NCBI GenBank assembly: GCA_020634245.1
Contig: JACKCC010000027.1
Coordinates: forward strand, 1-64,000
Direction: 5' to 3'
Length of the DNA: 64,000 nt
Origin: Ardenticatenaceae bacterium
GTDB lineage: Bacteria; Chloroflexota; Anaerolineae; Promineifilales; Promineifilaceae
The position numbers and the translations under genes were made by a program. Below are positions 49,900 through 58,652 of this stretch, in pieces; the first letter of the stretch is position 1, and every line of letters starts with the position of its first letter. The notes under the pieces are model-generated. The model had not been told where the DNA came from, did not search any database, and worked only from the letters and a program-made list of their open reading frames with translations.

Positions 49900-51735
49900 C
49901 TAAATACGGCCGAACTCCTTGGCCAATTGGGCGACAGACAAATGAATCAGCGTGGGACGGCCGTGCGGACAGGTATGCGGGCTTTGGCAGGCTTCTAACT
50001 GGCGCACCATTGCTTCCATTTCGGTTGTGGTTAACGTTTGCCCGGCTTTGACGGCGGCGGTTTTGCAGACCCGCAGGATGATTTTGGCTTCGATTTGTCC
50101 TTCTAGCGGCGTGTTGCCTTGTTCCAAATCGTCCACGATGGCTTGCAAGGCGCGGGCCGGATCAAGTTTGGCCAGGATGGCCGGGACAGCCCGTACCATG
50201 AAGGCGTTAGGACCAAAAAGCTCAATCTGGAAGCCAATTTGGCTGAGCATATCCAGGTTTTCGGCCAGCAGTGTGGCCTGGGATGGGGAAAGGTGTACGG
50301 CCGTGCCCGCGACCAGCCCTTGTGACGCCACCGCATCATTTTGCCGGGCGGCCATAAACTGTTCATACAAAATCCGCTCGTGGGCTGCATGTTGGTCGAT
50401 TAAAAACAACCCGTCTGGTCCTTCAGTGATGATGTAACTGGCTCCAACCTGCCCGATAATGCGCATAATAGGCAGCTTGCTGCCACCCAGATTGGCCAAC
50501 GGTGCTGCCGGTGTGGAATTGGTATCTACATTTGCCGCCGGATATGTTTCCGCCGGTATGGGCCAGCTTAAATCAAGATGGCTCTGGCCTGCTTGATGCT
50601 CCCAATCCTCGCGGCGGGAAAAGGCAGTCTGGTCTAATGCGCCGGCCCAACCCGGCGATGCCGATTCACCGCTGCCTACCGTCCACGCCCCCACACTGCG
50701 AATGGGCGAATCGGCCACCAATGTCTGGCGCACCGCTTTTTGCACCGCGCCAAAGATCATGTTGGCATGGCGGAAGCGCACTTCGGTTTTGGCCGGATGA
50801 ACGTTGACGTCTACTTCTTCGGCCGGCATGGTGATGAAGATGATGCCTAAGGGATAACGGCCGGTGGGCAGCAGGGTGTGATAGGCCTGGATGACAGCAT
50901 AGGTGAGGCTGTTGTCTTTGATCCAACGGCCGTTTACAAACAGCGTAATCTGGCTGCGATTGGCCCAATGCAGGCTGGGTGGTCCGACATATCCTGATAC
51001 AGTGACGGGGTGACGGGGTGACGGGGTGACTGCTTCCTCTTCGCTGTGCTTCTCTTTCCCTGTATCTATTTCCAGAAGCTGCCGCGCCGTTTCCGGGCCG
51101 TAAACGGCCACGAGTACATCGCGCAGGCTGCCGCTGCCGTTGGTTTGGAACGTGATGCGGTTGTTATGGACTAATCGAAAACGGATAGCCGGGTAAGCCA
51201 GGGCGTAACGGGTGACAAATTCATCAATCAATCGTTTTTCAGTGGTGGTGCTTTTGAGGAATTTAAGGCGGGCGGGTGTGTTGAAAAACAGGTTTTCTAC
51301 CGCGATGACGGTTCCTTGCGGTGCGCCAACAGTGTCGCGGCTGGTTTTGAAGCCGCCATCCAGTTCCAGACGGGTACCGGCCGTGTCTTTTTCGGCCCGG
51401 CTGACGACGGTGATTTTGCTGACGGCGGCAATGGCGGCCAGCGCTTCGCCGCGAAAGCCGAGGGTGTGGATAGCGTTCAAATCATCGCTGGTGTGCAGTT
51501 TGGAGGTGGCGTGGCGCAGGAAGGCGGTTTCCAGTTCGGATGCCGGGATACCGGCTCCGTTGTCGGCGATTTGCACTAACTGTTGGCCACTTTCGCGCAC
51601 GTCGATATTGATGGTGGTCGCTCCGGCGTCAATGGCGTTTTCGATTAGCTCTTTGACAACCGATGACGGCCGTTCCACCACTTCTCCGGCGGCAATTTGG
51701 GACGCCAACTGCTCGGACAGGACCTGAATTGACAT
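49900..51735 (-). CDS. mutL: DNA mismatch repair protein MutL (endonuclease type)
   Basis: 611 aa from ATG 51735 (MSIQVLSEQLASQIAAGEVV). GHKL ATPase: NAIDAGATTI, DNGAGI, HATSKL and GFRGEALAAIAAV. C-terminal dimer domain with the metal-dependent nickase motif DQHAAHERILYEQF (DQHA-x2-E-x4-E), RVCKTAAVKAG, and CPHGRPT. So this MutL nicks DNA itself, as in organisms without MutH. A TACAAT 8 nt before the ATG hints at a short or absent leader. The linker contains an 8-bp tandem repeat. Confidence 0.97.
   Translation of the reverse strand: MSIQVLSEQLASQIAAGEVVERPSSVVKELIENAIDAGATTINIDVRESGQQLVQIADNGAGIPASELETAFLRHATSKLHTSDDLNAIHTLGFRGEALAAIAAVSKITVVSRAEKDTAGTRLELDGGFKTSRDTVGAPQGTVIAVENLFFNTPARLKFLKSTTTEKRLIDEFVTRYALAYPAIRFRLVHNNRITFQTNGSGSLRDVLVAVYGPETARQLLEIDTGKEKHSEEEAVTPSPRHPVTVSGYVGPPSLHWANRSQITLFVNGRWIKDNSLTYAVIQAYHTLLPTGRYPLGIIFITMPAEEVDVNVHPAKTEVRFRHANMIFGAVQKAVRQTLVADSPIRSVGAWTVGSGESASPGWAGALDQTAFSRREDWEHQAGQSHLDLSWPIPAETYPAANVDTNSTPAAPLANLGGSKLPIMRIIGQVGASYIITEGPDGLFLIDQHAAHERILYEQFMAARQNDAVASQGLVAGTAVHLSPSQATLLAENLDMLSQIGFQIELFGPNAFMVRAVPAILAKLDPARALQAIVDDLEQGNTPLEGQIEAKIILRVCKTAAVKAGQTLTTTEMEAMVRQLEACQSPHTCPHGRPTLIHLSVAQLAKEFGRI
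51002..51030 (-). repeat. 8-bp tandem repeat within mutL
   Basis: GTGACGGG repeated 3.6 times on the plus strand (51002-51030). It encodes the linker residues VTPSPRHPVT of MutL. The unit length is not a multiple of three, so gain or loss of one unit shifts the frame and removes the C-terminal nickase domain. Confidence 0.9.
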
Positions 51736-51911
51736 AGCTGGCAATTGTACCACATACGAAGTGTGGGAGTCTGCGAGTTTGCGAGCAGGAGGTTGGAAAA
51801 GCGTAACTTGCTTAGGCGGTGCTTGTTAGTATATTTGTAGTTTGCTGCTTTTTTACCTTGGTGCTTGCACACTTGCAAACTCGCAAACTTGCTACTTGTT
51901 TTAGGAGAATT

Positions 51912-52757
51912 ATGCCTTTTTCACCAACTTATCCTGTACCTGATGAACGCAAACCGTATACACTGATCGCCGAATCTAATGGCAGTAACGGCCGTATCGG
52001 CTGTTTGATGCTGCACGGTTTCATGGGCAGCCCCTACAGCTCCCGACCCATGGCCGAGTATCTGGTCACGCAGGGCATTACCATGCACTGCCCGCTGCTG
52101 CCAGGACATGGCCATTGGCCCGATAAATTCTACAATGTTTCTCACAAAACTTGGCTGGCTGAAGCTGAGGAAGGACTGGCGCGTATCCGGGAATTGGCTG
52201 ATGAGGTATTCATTATTGGTCATTCCATGGGCACGGTAATGGGGGCGCATCTCATCGATAAATTCAACGACATTCGCGGTATGGTGATGCTGACACCGCT
52301 GTATGCTATTCCTGACAAGCGGATGCTGGTGATGCCTTTCTTGCGTTACGTGATGCCCTGGTTGTATCCGCATAAAATCAGCAGCATGCACGAGTTAATG
52401 CGGGAGCGGGTGCTGGATTTTGATCCGACGCTGGATTTGGACAGCCCGGAGGTGCAGGCGCGGCTGCCGGAAATGACCCGTGTGCCCACATCAGGTTTGG
52501 CGGAGATGGTGAGGATGGTGTGGTACGGCCGTCAATTCTGGTCAAGGCTCAAGCTGCCGGTACTCATCTTCCAGGGAGGCGATGATCCGGCCGTGCCCAA
52601 TCACACGATGACCAAAATCTATAATTTACTCCCCAGCAAAGAAAAAGAACTCAAAACGTTCCCTGAAGCTGGCCATGAATTGATGCGGCCGTTTGAACCG
52701 GTACACACGCAGGTTTGGCAGCATATCCGCGACTTTTTCCGCAAGTATTCGAAATGA
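51912..52757 (+). CDS. Alpha/beta hydrolase (carboxylesterase/lipase type)
   Basis: 281 aa. GCLMLHGFMGSPYSSRPMAE (oxyanion region HGFMG), nucleophile elbow VFIIGHSMGTVMG with the serine near residue 105, acid in FQGGDDPAVPNH, and catalytic histidine in AGHELMRPF. It resembles Est30-like carboxylesterases and monoacylglycerol lipases. The substrate is unknown. AGGAG lies 6 nt before the ATG at 51912; the upstream open frame is non-coding repeat. Divergent from mutL. Confidence 0.88.
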   Translation: MPFSPTYPVPDERKPYTLIAESNGSNGRIGCLMLHGFMGSPYSSRPMAEYLVTQGITMHCPLLPGHGHWPDKFYNVSHKTWLAEAEEGLARIRELADEVFIIGHSMGTVMGAHLIDKFNDIRGMVMLTPLYAIPDKRMLVMPFLRYVMPWLYPHKISSMHELMRERVLDFDPTLDLDSPEVQARLPEMTRVPTSGLAEMVRMVWYGRQFWSRLKLPVLIFQGGDDPAVPNHTMTKIYNLLPSKEKELKTFPEAGHELMRPFEPVHTQVWQHIRDFFRKYSK

Positions 52758-52763
52758 TTGAAG

Positions 52764-52799
52764 ATTGATGATTGAAGATATTGACTATCAATCATCAAT
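52764..52799. terminator. Bidirectional inverted repeat between convergent genes
   Basis: ATTGATGATTGA (52764-52775) pairs perfectly with TCAATCATCAAT (52788-52799), AT-rich on both sides. The right arm overlaps the last codons of the LutC gene. Confidence 0.6.
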
Positions 52800-53456
52800 T
52801 ATCAATACGTGTAACTCGCCTGGCCCATGAACGCCAATGCTTAGCGTTTGCTCGATGTCGGCGGTGCGGCTGGGGCCGGTGATGAGGGCGATGCCACTGG
52901 ACGGCCGTTCCGGGTAATCCTGGTGTAGTTTATCGGCCAGGGCTGCCAAATCGGGCAGAAGCTGGCTGCGGCCGACTACAGCAATGTGTACCAGCGGCAG
53001 CAGGCTAGCGCTGCGCGGATGCTGGGGGGATGCCGCCACCACCAGCGTTCCTGAACTGGCAACGGCATATTCGACGCCGGTTACACCTAAATCGGCATCC
53101 TGAATGCGGAATGTGGGATGGGGAATGGGGAACGCTTCGACGTCGAAGTGGGGGAGCAGGGTGTCCAATTCCATTTGGTGGAGAATAGAATGACTGGTGA
53201 TAACAGCCCGGCGCAGCGGGATACCTTTTTGCCGCAGGCTGTCGATGATGTCGTGGATTTGCTGCCGGGCTGATGAGGCATTTTTGATGAGGTAGGCGTG
53301 GCCGCCAACGGCCGTTAACCGTCGGCTAAACTCGTCGATCCAATCGGCGGGCAGAGTGCGTACCGGGCGGGGAAATCGGCCAGGATGGGGCGATTGGTGA
53401 CCGACAATTGATGATTGGCGTTCACGGATGCGTTGTAAAAAATCAGTTTCGTTCAT
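52788..53456 (-). CDS. lutC: LUD-domain protein LutC
   Basis: 222 aa. LUD (DUF162) domain: AVITSHSILHQMELDTLLPH, DLGVTGVEYAVASSGTLVVA, LPLVHIAVVGRSQLLPDL and ALITGPSRTADIEQTLSIGV. The last of these is the family hallmark, followed by HGPGELHVLIIDD. It is the small subunit of the LutABC L-lactate oxidation complex. It overlaps lutB by 4 nt (53453-53456), so the two are translationally coupled. No lutA is visible in the window. Confidence 0.93.
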   Translation of the reverse strand: MNETDFLQRIRERQSSIVGHQSPHPGRFPRPVRTLPADWIDEFSRRLTAVGGHAYLIKNASSARQQIHDIIDSLRQKGIPLRRAVITSHSILHQMELDTLLPHFDVEAFPIPHPTFRIQDADLGVTGVEYAVASSGTLVVAASPQHPRSASLLPLVHIAVVGRSQLLPDLAALADKLHQDYPERPSSGIALITGPSRTADIEQTLSIGVHGPGELHVLIIDD

Positions 53457-54853
53457 TTTTTCACCTTCGATGAACCAGATTCGTTGGCCAATGGTGGTAA
53501 ATCACGATGCTTGGTCCAGCCGCTAAACGGGCCGGGTATATGGCGGATACGGCCGTTTCTAACGAATGGTTTTTGGCCTATCCGCCCCATTTTAAGCGCG
53601 AATTGAAACAAATTGGGATGGCTGGCGATCTGTCCATAGGCTTTGAAGACAGCTCGTTCGCCCCATTTGGCTGTGCGCGGCGTCTCTTCGGCTCCCCGGC
53701 GGCGCAGGGCCAGCAGCATTCGCGGCAAATCGATCTGAACCGGACAAACGTCTTTGCAGGCACCGCACAACGTCGAAGCCTGGGGCAAGTCTGCGAAATC
53801 GACCGCCCCTTGCAACAGCGGCGTCTGCACCGCGCCAATCGGGCCGGAGTAAACGCCGCCGTAAGCGTGGCCGCCCATGACGCGGTACACCGGACAGACG
53901 TTTAGGCAAGCGCCGCAGCGCAGGCATTGCAGTGATTCGCCGAATTCTGTTCCCAGAAGCTGGGAACGGCCGTTATCCAAAATGACCAGATGCAGTTGTT
54001 CCGGTCCGTCGCTTTCGCCAGCGCGGCGCGGCCCGGTGACCATTTGCACGTAGCTGGTGAGAGTTTGCCCGGTGGCGCTGCGCGGCAGCAGTTCCAGCAG
54101 CACCATCAGGTCGTCCAGGCCAGGAATGACTTTTTCCATGCCCATGAGGGCGATGTGGATGGGGGGAACGCTGGTAACGAGACGGCCGTTGCCCTCATTC
54201 GTCACAGTGACCAGAGTTCCCGTCTCGGCAACGGCAAAGTTGACGCCGGAAATGCCCACCCCGGCGGCTAAAAATTGGCGGCGTAATTCTTGTCGGGCAA
54301 CGGCCGTTAACGTGGGAATATCCGCATTGGCCAGGTCTTGCCCCGTTGCCTCATTAAACAGCTCCACAACCTGCTGCCGGCTCTTGTGAATGGCCGGGGC
54401 CACAATATGGCTAGGTGTATCCCCGGCCAACTGTAAAATCCATTCCCCCAAATCCGTCTCCACAGTGCGAATGTCAGCCGCCGCCAACGCCGTATTTAAC
54501 TCAATTTCTTCACTGGTCATCGATTTGGATTTGACAACTAAATTGTGTCCGGCATCCTGGATAATTGTGGAAATTATGGCTTGCGATTCGGCCGCATCAG
54601 CCGCAAAATGAACCTGTCCACCGGCGGCACGAACTTGATGGCTTAACTGTGCCAGATACTCATCCAGACGGCTCAACGTATGGGTTTTGATGGCTTTTGC
54701 CTGTTGTCGCAGCGCCGTTACATCATCCAATTCAGCCCAGGCACGTATGCGCGCCAGGTCAAATTTTCCGGCGGCTTTTTGCAGAGCGGCTTGCAGTTGG
54801 TCATCATCAAGCGCCAGATTGATTCGTTTTTGAAAAGACAGAAGCGGTTTCAT
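53453..54853 (-). CDS. lutB: Iron-sulfur LUD protein LutB
   Basis: 466 aa from ATG 54853 (AGGAG 9 nt upstream). LUD domain (NLVVKSKSMTSEEIELNTAL, GVGISGVNFAVAETGTLVTV, MVTGPRRAGESDGPEQLHLV). Then come two 4Fe-4S clusters (CLRCGACLNVCPVYRVMGGH and CGACKDVCPVQIDLP) and a C-terminal tail. Partner of LutC in lactate utilisation, passing electrons to the membrane chain. First gene of a two-gene operon; its mRNA probably begins just upstream, back-to-back with the nucleoside importer. Confidence 0.95.
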   Translation of the reverse strand: MKPLLSFQKRINLALDDDQLQAALQKAAGKFDLARIRAWAELDDVTALRQQAKAIKTHTLSRLDEYLAQLSHQVRAAGGQVHFAADAAESQAIISTIIQDAGHNLVVKSKSMTSEEIELNTALAAADIRTVETDLGEWILQLAGDTPSHIVAPAIHKSRQQVVELFNEATGQDLANADIPTLTAVARQELRRQFLAAGVGISGVNFAVAETGTLVTVTNEGNGRLVTSVPPIHIALMGMEKVIPGLDDLMVLLELLPRSATGQTLTSYVQMVTGPRRAGESDGPEQLHLVILDNGRSQLLGTEFGESLQCLRCGACLNVCPVYRVMGGHAYGGVYSGPIGAVQTPLLQGAVDFADLPQASTLCGACKDVCPVQIDLPRMLLALRRRGAEETPRTAKWGERAVFKAYGQIASHPNLFQFALKMGRIGQKPFVRNGRIRHIPGPFSGWTKHRDLPPLANESGSSKVKK

Positions 54854-54944
54854 AAGGTATTTCTCCTGAAATAGTCCATAAAGGAGCAAGCATTACTTAT
54901 ACCTTATCTCAAGCTACAGGCAAGATTTTTTAAGCCGCAAACGG

Positions 54945-54972
54945 TTGGATTTAATTAGCAAACTGGTATAAT
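54945..54972 (+). promoter_or_regulatory. Promoter of the nucleoside importer operon
   Basis: TTGGAT (54945-54950), 16-bp spacer, TATAAT (54967-54972). Start expected near 54979, leaving a leader of about 93 nt. Confidence 0.7.
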
Positions 54973-54990
54973 GTGCTCCATAAATTTTAA

Positions 54991-55026
54991 GTGGCAATGA
55001 TGGTTTTCATGAAAAACCGTGTCCAC
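54991..55026 (+). promoter_or_regulatory. Leader hairpin of the importer mRNA
   Basis: GTGG (54991-54994) pairs with CCAC (55023-55026), and inside it GGTTTT pairs with AAAACC around CATGA. It sits between promoter and ribosome site (GGAGG before 55072). No known riboswitch is recognised; it may stabilise the message. Confidence 0.4.
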
Positions 55027-55071
55027 AAATAAAAGAGAAAGCATCCTATCAATTCATATGGAGGAAAAGAA

Positions 55072-56193
55072 ATGGTTGCAAAACGTTCCTATTTAGTAGT
55101 TTTATTACTCTTACTTCTGGGCCTGGTCCTGGTTGCTTGCGGCGGTGATACGGCCGAACCCGCAGCAGAAGGGACCAGTGGAGAAGCATCTGAAAGCAGC
55201 GGTGAAGAAGCCGCCGCCCCGGCAGCAGAAGCCGATTGCTCCAGTGAAGAGGTGCTGTGTGTTGGTCTGGTGACCGATGTTGGTGAAGTTGATGACAAAT
55301 CGTTCAACCAATCGGCCTGGGAAGGTGTTAAATTAGCTGAATCCGAATTAGGCGCGAAGGTTGATTTTATCGAGACCAAAGATGCCAAGGATTATGGCGC
55401 CAATATCGCTCTGTTTGCTGAGAACGGATATGACATTATCGTCACTGTTGGTTTTGCCATGGGCGAAGCGACGGGTATTGCCGCTACCGAATATCCTGAC
55501 ATTGATTTTATTGGTGTCGATCAATTCCAGGCATGGCCGTTTGATGATGATGCTTCCAACGATTTCACCAATGTTGCCGGTCTGATTTTCCCTGAGGATA
55601 AGTCTGGTTTCATGGCTGGTGCGTTGGCTGGTATGCTGACCCAGAGCAACACGATTGCGGCTGTGTTGGGTACAGATCTGGTTCCGCCGGTTGTTGCTTT
55701 TAAAGAAGGTTATGAAGCCGGTGCGCGTTATGTCAATCCTGACATCAACATTATCTCCACTTACCATCCGGGCGGCATGGACGTGGCCTTTGTTGACCCT
55801 GAATGGGGTGCCAGCACGGCCAAACAAGCCATTGATCAGGGCGCTGATGTTATCTTTGGCGCTGGTGGTAAAACCGGTAATGGTGCCTTGATTGAGGTTG
55901 CCAGCCATGAAAATCTTTTCTGCATTGGTGTAGATACTGACCAATGGGAAACGGTTCCTGAAGCACATCCCTGCCTGGTTTCCAGTGCGATGAAGCTCAT
56001 CACCCCTGGCGTCTTCGATCTTGTGAAAGCTTCGGTTGATGGCAACTTCCCCGCCGGTAACTTCACGGGTGGTGTTGGATTGGCTCCCTTCCATGATTTA
56101 GACAGCAAGGTTTCTGCCGAAATCAAAGCCAAGCTGGATGAGATTGATGCTGGTTTGCAGGACGGATCAATTGAAACCGGTTATGGTTCGTAA
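55072..56193 (+). CDS. BMP-family nucleoside-binding lipoprotein
   Basis: 373 aa. Lipoprotein signal (LLLLLLGLVLVACGG, lipobox LVAC, cysteine near residue 23), then a low-complexity acidic linker. The BMP/PnrA domain follows: VGLVTDVGEVDDKSFNQSAW, GYDIIVTVGFAMG, YPDIDFIGVDQ, LIFPEDKSGFMAGALAGML and VIFGAGGKTGNGALIEVASH. It captures purine nucleosides outside the membrane for the ABC importer encoded next. AGGAGG-like GGAGG precedes the ATG. It is separated from the permeases by a hairpin that probably raises its mRNA level. Confidence 0.93.
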   Translation: MVAKRSYLVVLLLLLLGLVLVACGGDTAEPAAEGTSGEASESSGEEAAAPAAEADCSSEEVLCVGLVTDVGEVDDKSFNQSAWEGVKLAESELGAKVDFIETKDAKDYGANIALFAENGYDIIVTVGFAMGEATGIAATEYPDIDFIGVDQFQAWPFDDDASNDFTNVAGLIFPEDKSGFMAGALAGMLTQSNTIAAVLGTDLVPPVVAFKEGYEAGARYVNPDINIISTYHPGGMDVAFVDPEWGASTAKQAIDQGADVIFGAGGKTGNGALIEVASHENLFCIGVDTDQWETVPEAHPCLVSSAMKLITPGVFDLVKASVDGNFPAGNFTGGVGLAPFHDLDSKVSAEIKAKLDEIDAGLQDGSIETGYGS

Positions 56194-56229
56194 ATCGGGA
56201 ATCCCCAATTGATGTAAGCGACGTTTATG

Positions 56230-56267
56230 GAAATGTGCGATGTGCTTGCGGGCATATCGCACATTTC
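56230..56267 (+). promoter_or_regulatory. Intercistronic hairpin after the binding-protein gene
   Basis: GAAATGTGCGAT (56230-56241) pairs perfectly with ATCGCACATTTC (56256-56267). No T-run, so it is more likely an mRNA-stabilising or partial-termination hairpin that gives excess binding protein over permease. Confidence 0.55.
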
Positions 56268-56467
56268 TTGCTATTGGCGACTTGGTACACGATTAACAAA
56301 GTAATTTGGATTGTCATTCATGTGAGGACGGGAATTCAAAAAATGGATGCTTGTCGAGGCAGGTGTGGCAAGGCATCAGATCAGTGTGCCAAATGGGCGA
56401 TTCTTTAGAGAAAACCGCCCAATTTGTAAGACTGGGGTTGTTGCCAGACGAGGACGAGTGAGGGCTT

Positions 56468-57583
56468 ATGAGTGATCGATCTGAGGTGCAAGAGAACGGC
56501 CGTATACCTGATTGGTTGCAGCGTATCTGGAATACGGCCAGTGTTCCTGTGGGAGCCGTATTGTTGGCGGCGTTAATCGGCGCCATTATTTTAGCTGTTT
56601 CCGGAGCCAATCCATTAGATGCGTACGCCGCCTTAATAGAAGGTTCTTTTGGCAGTTGGGCCGCGTTCGGCCGTACGCTGGAAAAAGCAACCCCTCTTGT
56701 TTTTAGCGGGCTGGCGGTTGCTTTTGCCTTTAAGGCTGGTTTATTCAACATTGGCGCGCAGGGGCAGCTTCTGATAGGCGCGATTGTGTCTGCTTATGTG
56801 GGGTTCAGCATTGAAGGTCTGCCGGCGTTTATTCATGCGCCGCTGGCTTTAATTGCCGGAGCGGTTGCCGGGGCGCTGTATGCGGCAATTGCCGGTGCAT
56901 TGAAAACGTATACAGGGGCTAACGAAGTTATCACGACGATTATGCTCAACTACGTGGCAATTAATCTGACCGATTTTCTGGCTGATGGCCCCTGGAAGGA
57001 TACCACTCCCGGCAATGTTGTGGCCAGGACACCAAAGATTATGGATTCGGCTTCCATCCCGTTTATCGGAGATATTCCAATCGGGTTTATCATTGCGCTG
57101 CTGTTGGCTGTTGCGACCTGGTGGCTGCTGTGGAAAACCACCATTGGTTTTGAGATCCGCACGGTCGGGCTGAATCCGCATGGGGCGCAGTATGCGGGTA
57201 TTAAAGTCGCTTTTACTGTTATTTTAACCATGACATTGAGTGGTATGCTGGCCGGTATGGGCGGGGCGATTGAAACACAAGGGATTGTTGGTCGTTTTCA
57301 GCCCGGTTTTAATGCCAATCTGGGTTTTGACGGTATTACAGTGGCTTTATTGGGCAAGACCCATCCTTTTGGCGTGATTCCAGCGGCGCTGTTGATTGGG
57401 GCGATGAAGGCTGGTTCTAGCCAGATGCAGTTTAGCGCTGGTGTGGCCAAGGAAATCACTGACGTCATCATGGCTTTCATCCTGTTCTTTGTTGCCGCCG
57501 ATATGATTATTCGCTGGATTTTGCGTATTCGCGCGGCTGAAGGCGAAAAGATCACACTCAGCAGTGGCTGGGGCAGTCAATAA
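56468..57583 (+). CDS. Nucleoside ABC importer permease 1 (NupB/YufP-type)
   Basis: 371 aa, BPD_transp_2 family with about 8-10 helices. ALIGAIILAVSGANPLDAYA, FSGLAVAFAFKAGLFNIGAQ (the conserved F-N-I-G-A-Q-G-Q region), TGANEVITTIMLNYVAINLT, GAQYAGIKVAFTV and the ABC-contacting loop GRFQPGFNANLGFDGITVAL. Partner of permease 2 (13 nt downstream) and of the ATPase. The order here is binding protein, permease, permease, ATPase, rather than the common ATPase-first order. Confidence 0.92.
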   Translation: MSDRSEVQENGRIPDWLQRIWNTASVPVGAVLLAALIGAIILAVSGANPLDAYAALIEGSFGSWAAFGRTLEKATPLVFSGLAVAFAFKAGLFNIGAQGQLLIGAIVSAYVGFSIEGLPAFIHAPLALIAGAVAGALYAAIAGALKTYTGANEVITTIMLNYVAINLTDFLADGPWKDTTPGNVVARTPKIMDSASIPFIGDIPIGFIIALLLAVATWWLLWKTTIGFEIRTVGLNPHGAQYAGIKVAFTVILTMTLSGMLAGMGGAIETQGIVGRFQPGFNANLGFDGITVALLGKTHPFGVIPAALLIGAMKAGSSQMQFSAGVAKEITDVIMAFILFFVAADMIIRWILRIRAAEGEKITLSSGWGSQ

Positions 57584-57595
57584 GGAGGCAATGGC

Positions 57596-58639
57596 ATGGA
57601 AAAAACAATTTCTGTCCCTGTTTGGAAGCGAATCTGGGATCGACTGGGTATTTTGGGTTCCGTGATCATTGCCGTTTTGGTGGTGATTGTCATTTTTTAT
57701 GTGCGTAATGCCCAGGTGACAACGGCCGTTCTCAGCTCCACCCTTCGCCAGTCAACCCCACTGGTCTTGGGTGCATTGTGCGGCCTGATTGGCGAGCGAA
57801 CCGGCATCATCAACATCGGCATCGAAGGACAAATGCTTTTTGCCGCTTTTGCCGGTTTTCTAGCCAACGTTTACATTGGCCAATTGGGCATTTTCCCGTT
57901 GGGCGTTACGCTGTTTTTTGCGGTATTGGTCGGCATTTTGGCCGGGGCTTTGTTAGGGCTGCTGTTGGCTTTTATGTCTGTTACCTTGAAAATGGATCAG
58001 ATTATTGGTGGTACGGTCATCAATATCCTGGCTATCGGATTGACCGGTTACTTTTATCAGGTTGGTTTGTCAACACAAGGTAAATTACAGCCGATTTCGT
58101 TAGGGCCGCTGGCCGATATTCCGCTCATTGGGCCGGTGCTTTTCAATAACCCACCGATTACGTATATCACACTGATATTGGTTGTTTTGGTGCATTACAT
58201 TTTGTTTTACACCCGGTGGGGGCTGCGGTCACGCGCTGTTGGCGAATACCCCAGTGCCGCCGACACGGTGGGCATTAATGTCTATTTCATGCGCTACACC
58301 AACACGATTATTGCCGGTGGTATTGCCGGACTGGCCGGGGCATTCCTTACGTTGGAAGCGGTCGGTTCTTTTGAACGGTTGATGACCAATGGGCGCGGTT
58401 TCGTGGCTTTGGCGGTAATGATTTTTGGTAAATGGACTCCGTTTGGAGCCTGGGGTGCAGCCATGCTCTTTGGTTTTGCCACGGCGATGCAAACGCAGCT
58501 GCAATTTATGGGCAATCTGGCGATCCCGCACCAGTTTATTGGTATGCTGCCTTATTTGTTGACCATTGTGGTGTTGGCTGGTTTTGTTGGCCGTTCGCGC
58601 CCGCCGGCAGCAGAAGGCGTCCCGTACGAGAAGGAGTAA
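57596..58639 (+). CDS. Nucleoside ABC importer permease 2 (NupC/YufQ-type)
   Basis: 347 aa, BPD_transp_2 family. QSTPLVLGALCGLIGERTGI, INIGIEGQMLFAAFAGFLAN (G-I-E-G-Q region), LKMDQIIGGTVINILAIGLT, TVGINVYFMRYTNTIIAGGI, and NGRGFVALAVMIFGKWTPFG, the loop that meets the ATPase. GGAGG lies before the ATG, and the stop is 13 nt before the ATPase gene. Shorter than permease 1, as is usual in this pair. Confidence 0.92.
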   Translation: MEKTISVPVWKRIWDRLGILGSVIIAVLVVIVIFYVRNAQVTTAVLSSTLRQSTPLVLGALCGLIGERTGIINIGIEGQMLFAAFAGFLANVYIGQLGIFPLGVTLFFAVLVGILAGALLGLLLAFMSVTLKMDQIIGGTVINILAIGLTGYFYQVGLSTQGKLQPISLGPLADIPLIGPVLFNNPPITYITLILVVLVHYILFYTRWGLRSRAVGEYPSAADTVGINVYFMRYTNTIIAGGIAGLAGAFLTLEAVGSFERLMTNGRGFVALAVMIFGKWTPFGAWGAAMLFGFATAMQTQLQFMGNLAIPHQFIGMLPYLLTIVVLAGFVGRSRPPAAEGVPYEKE

Positions 58640-58652
58640 AAGGTGGTGAACC

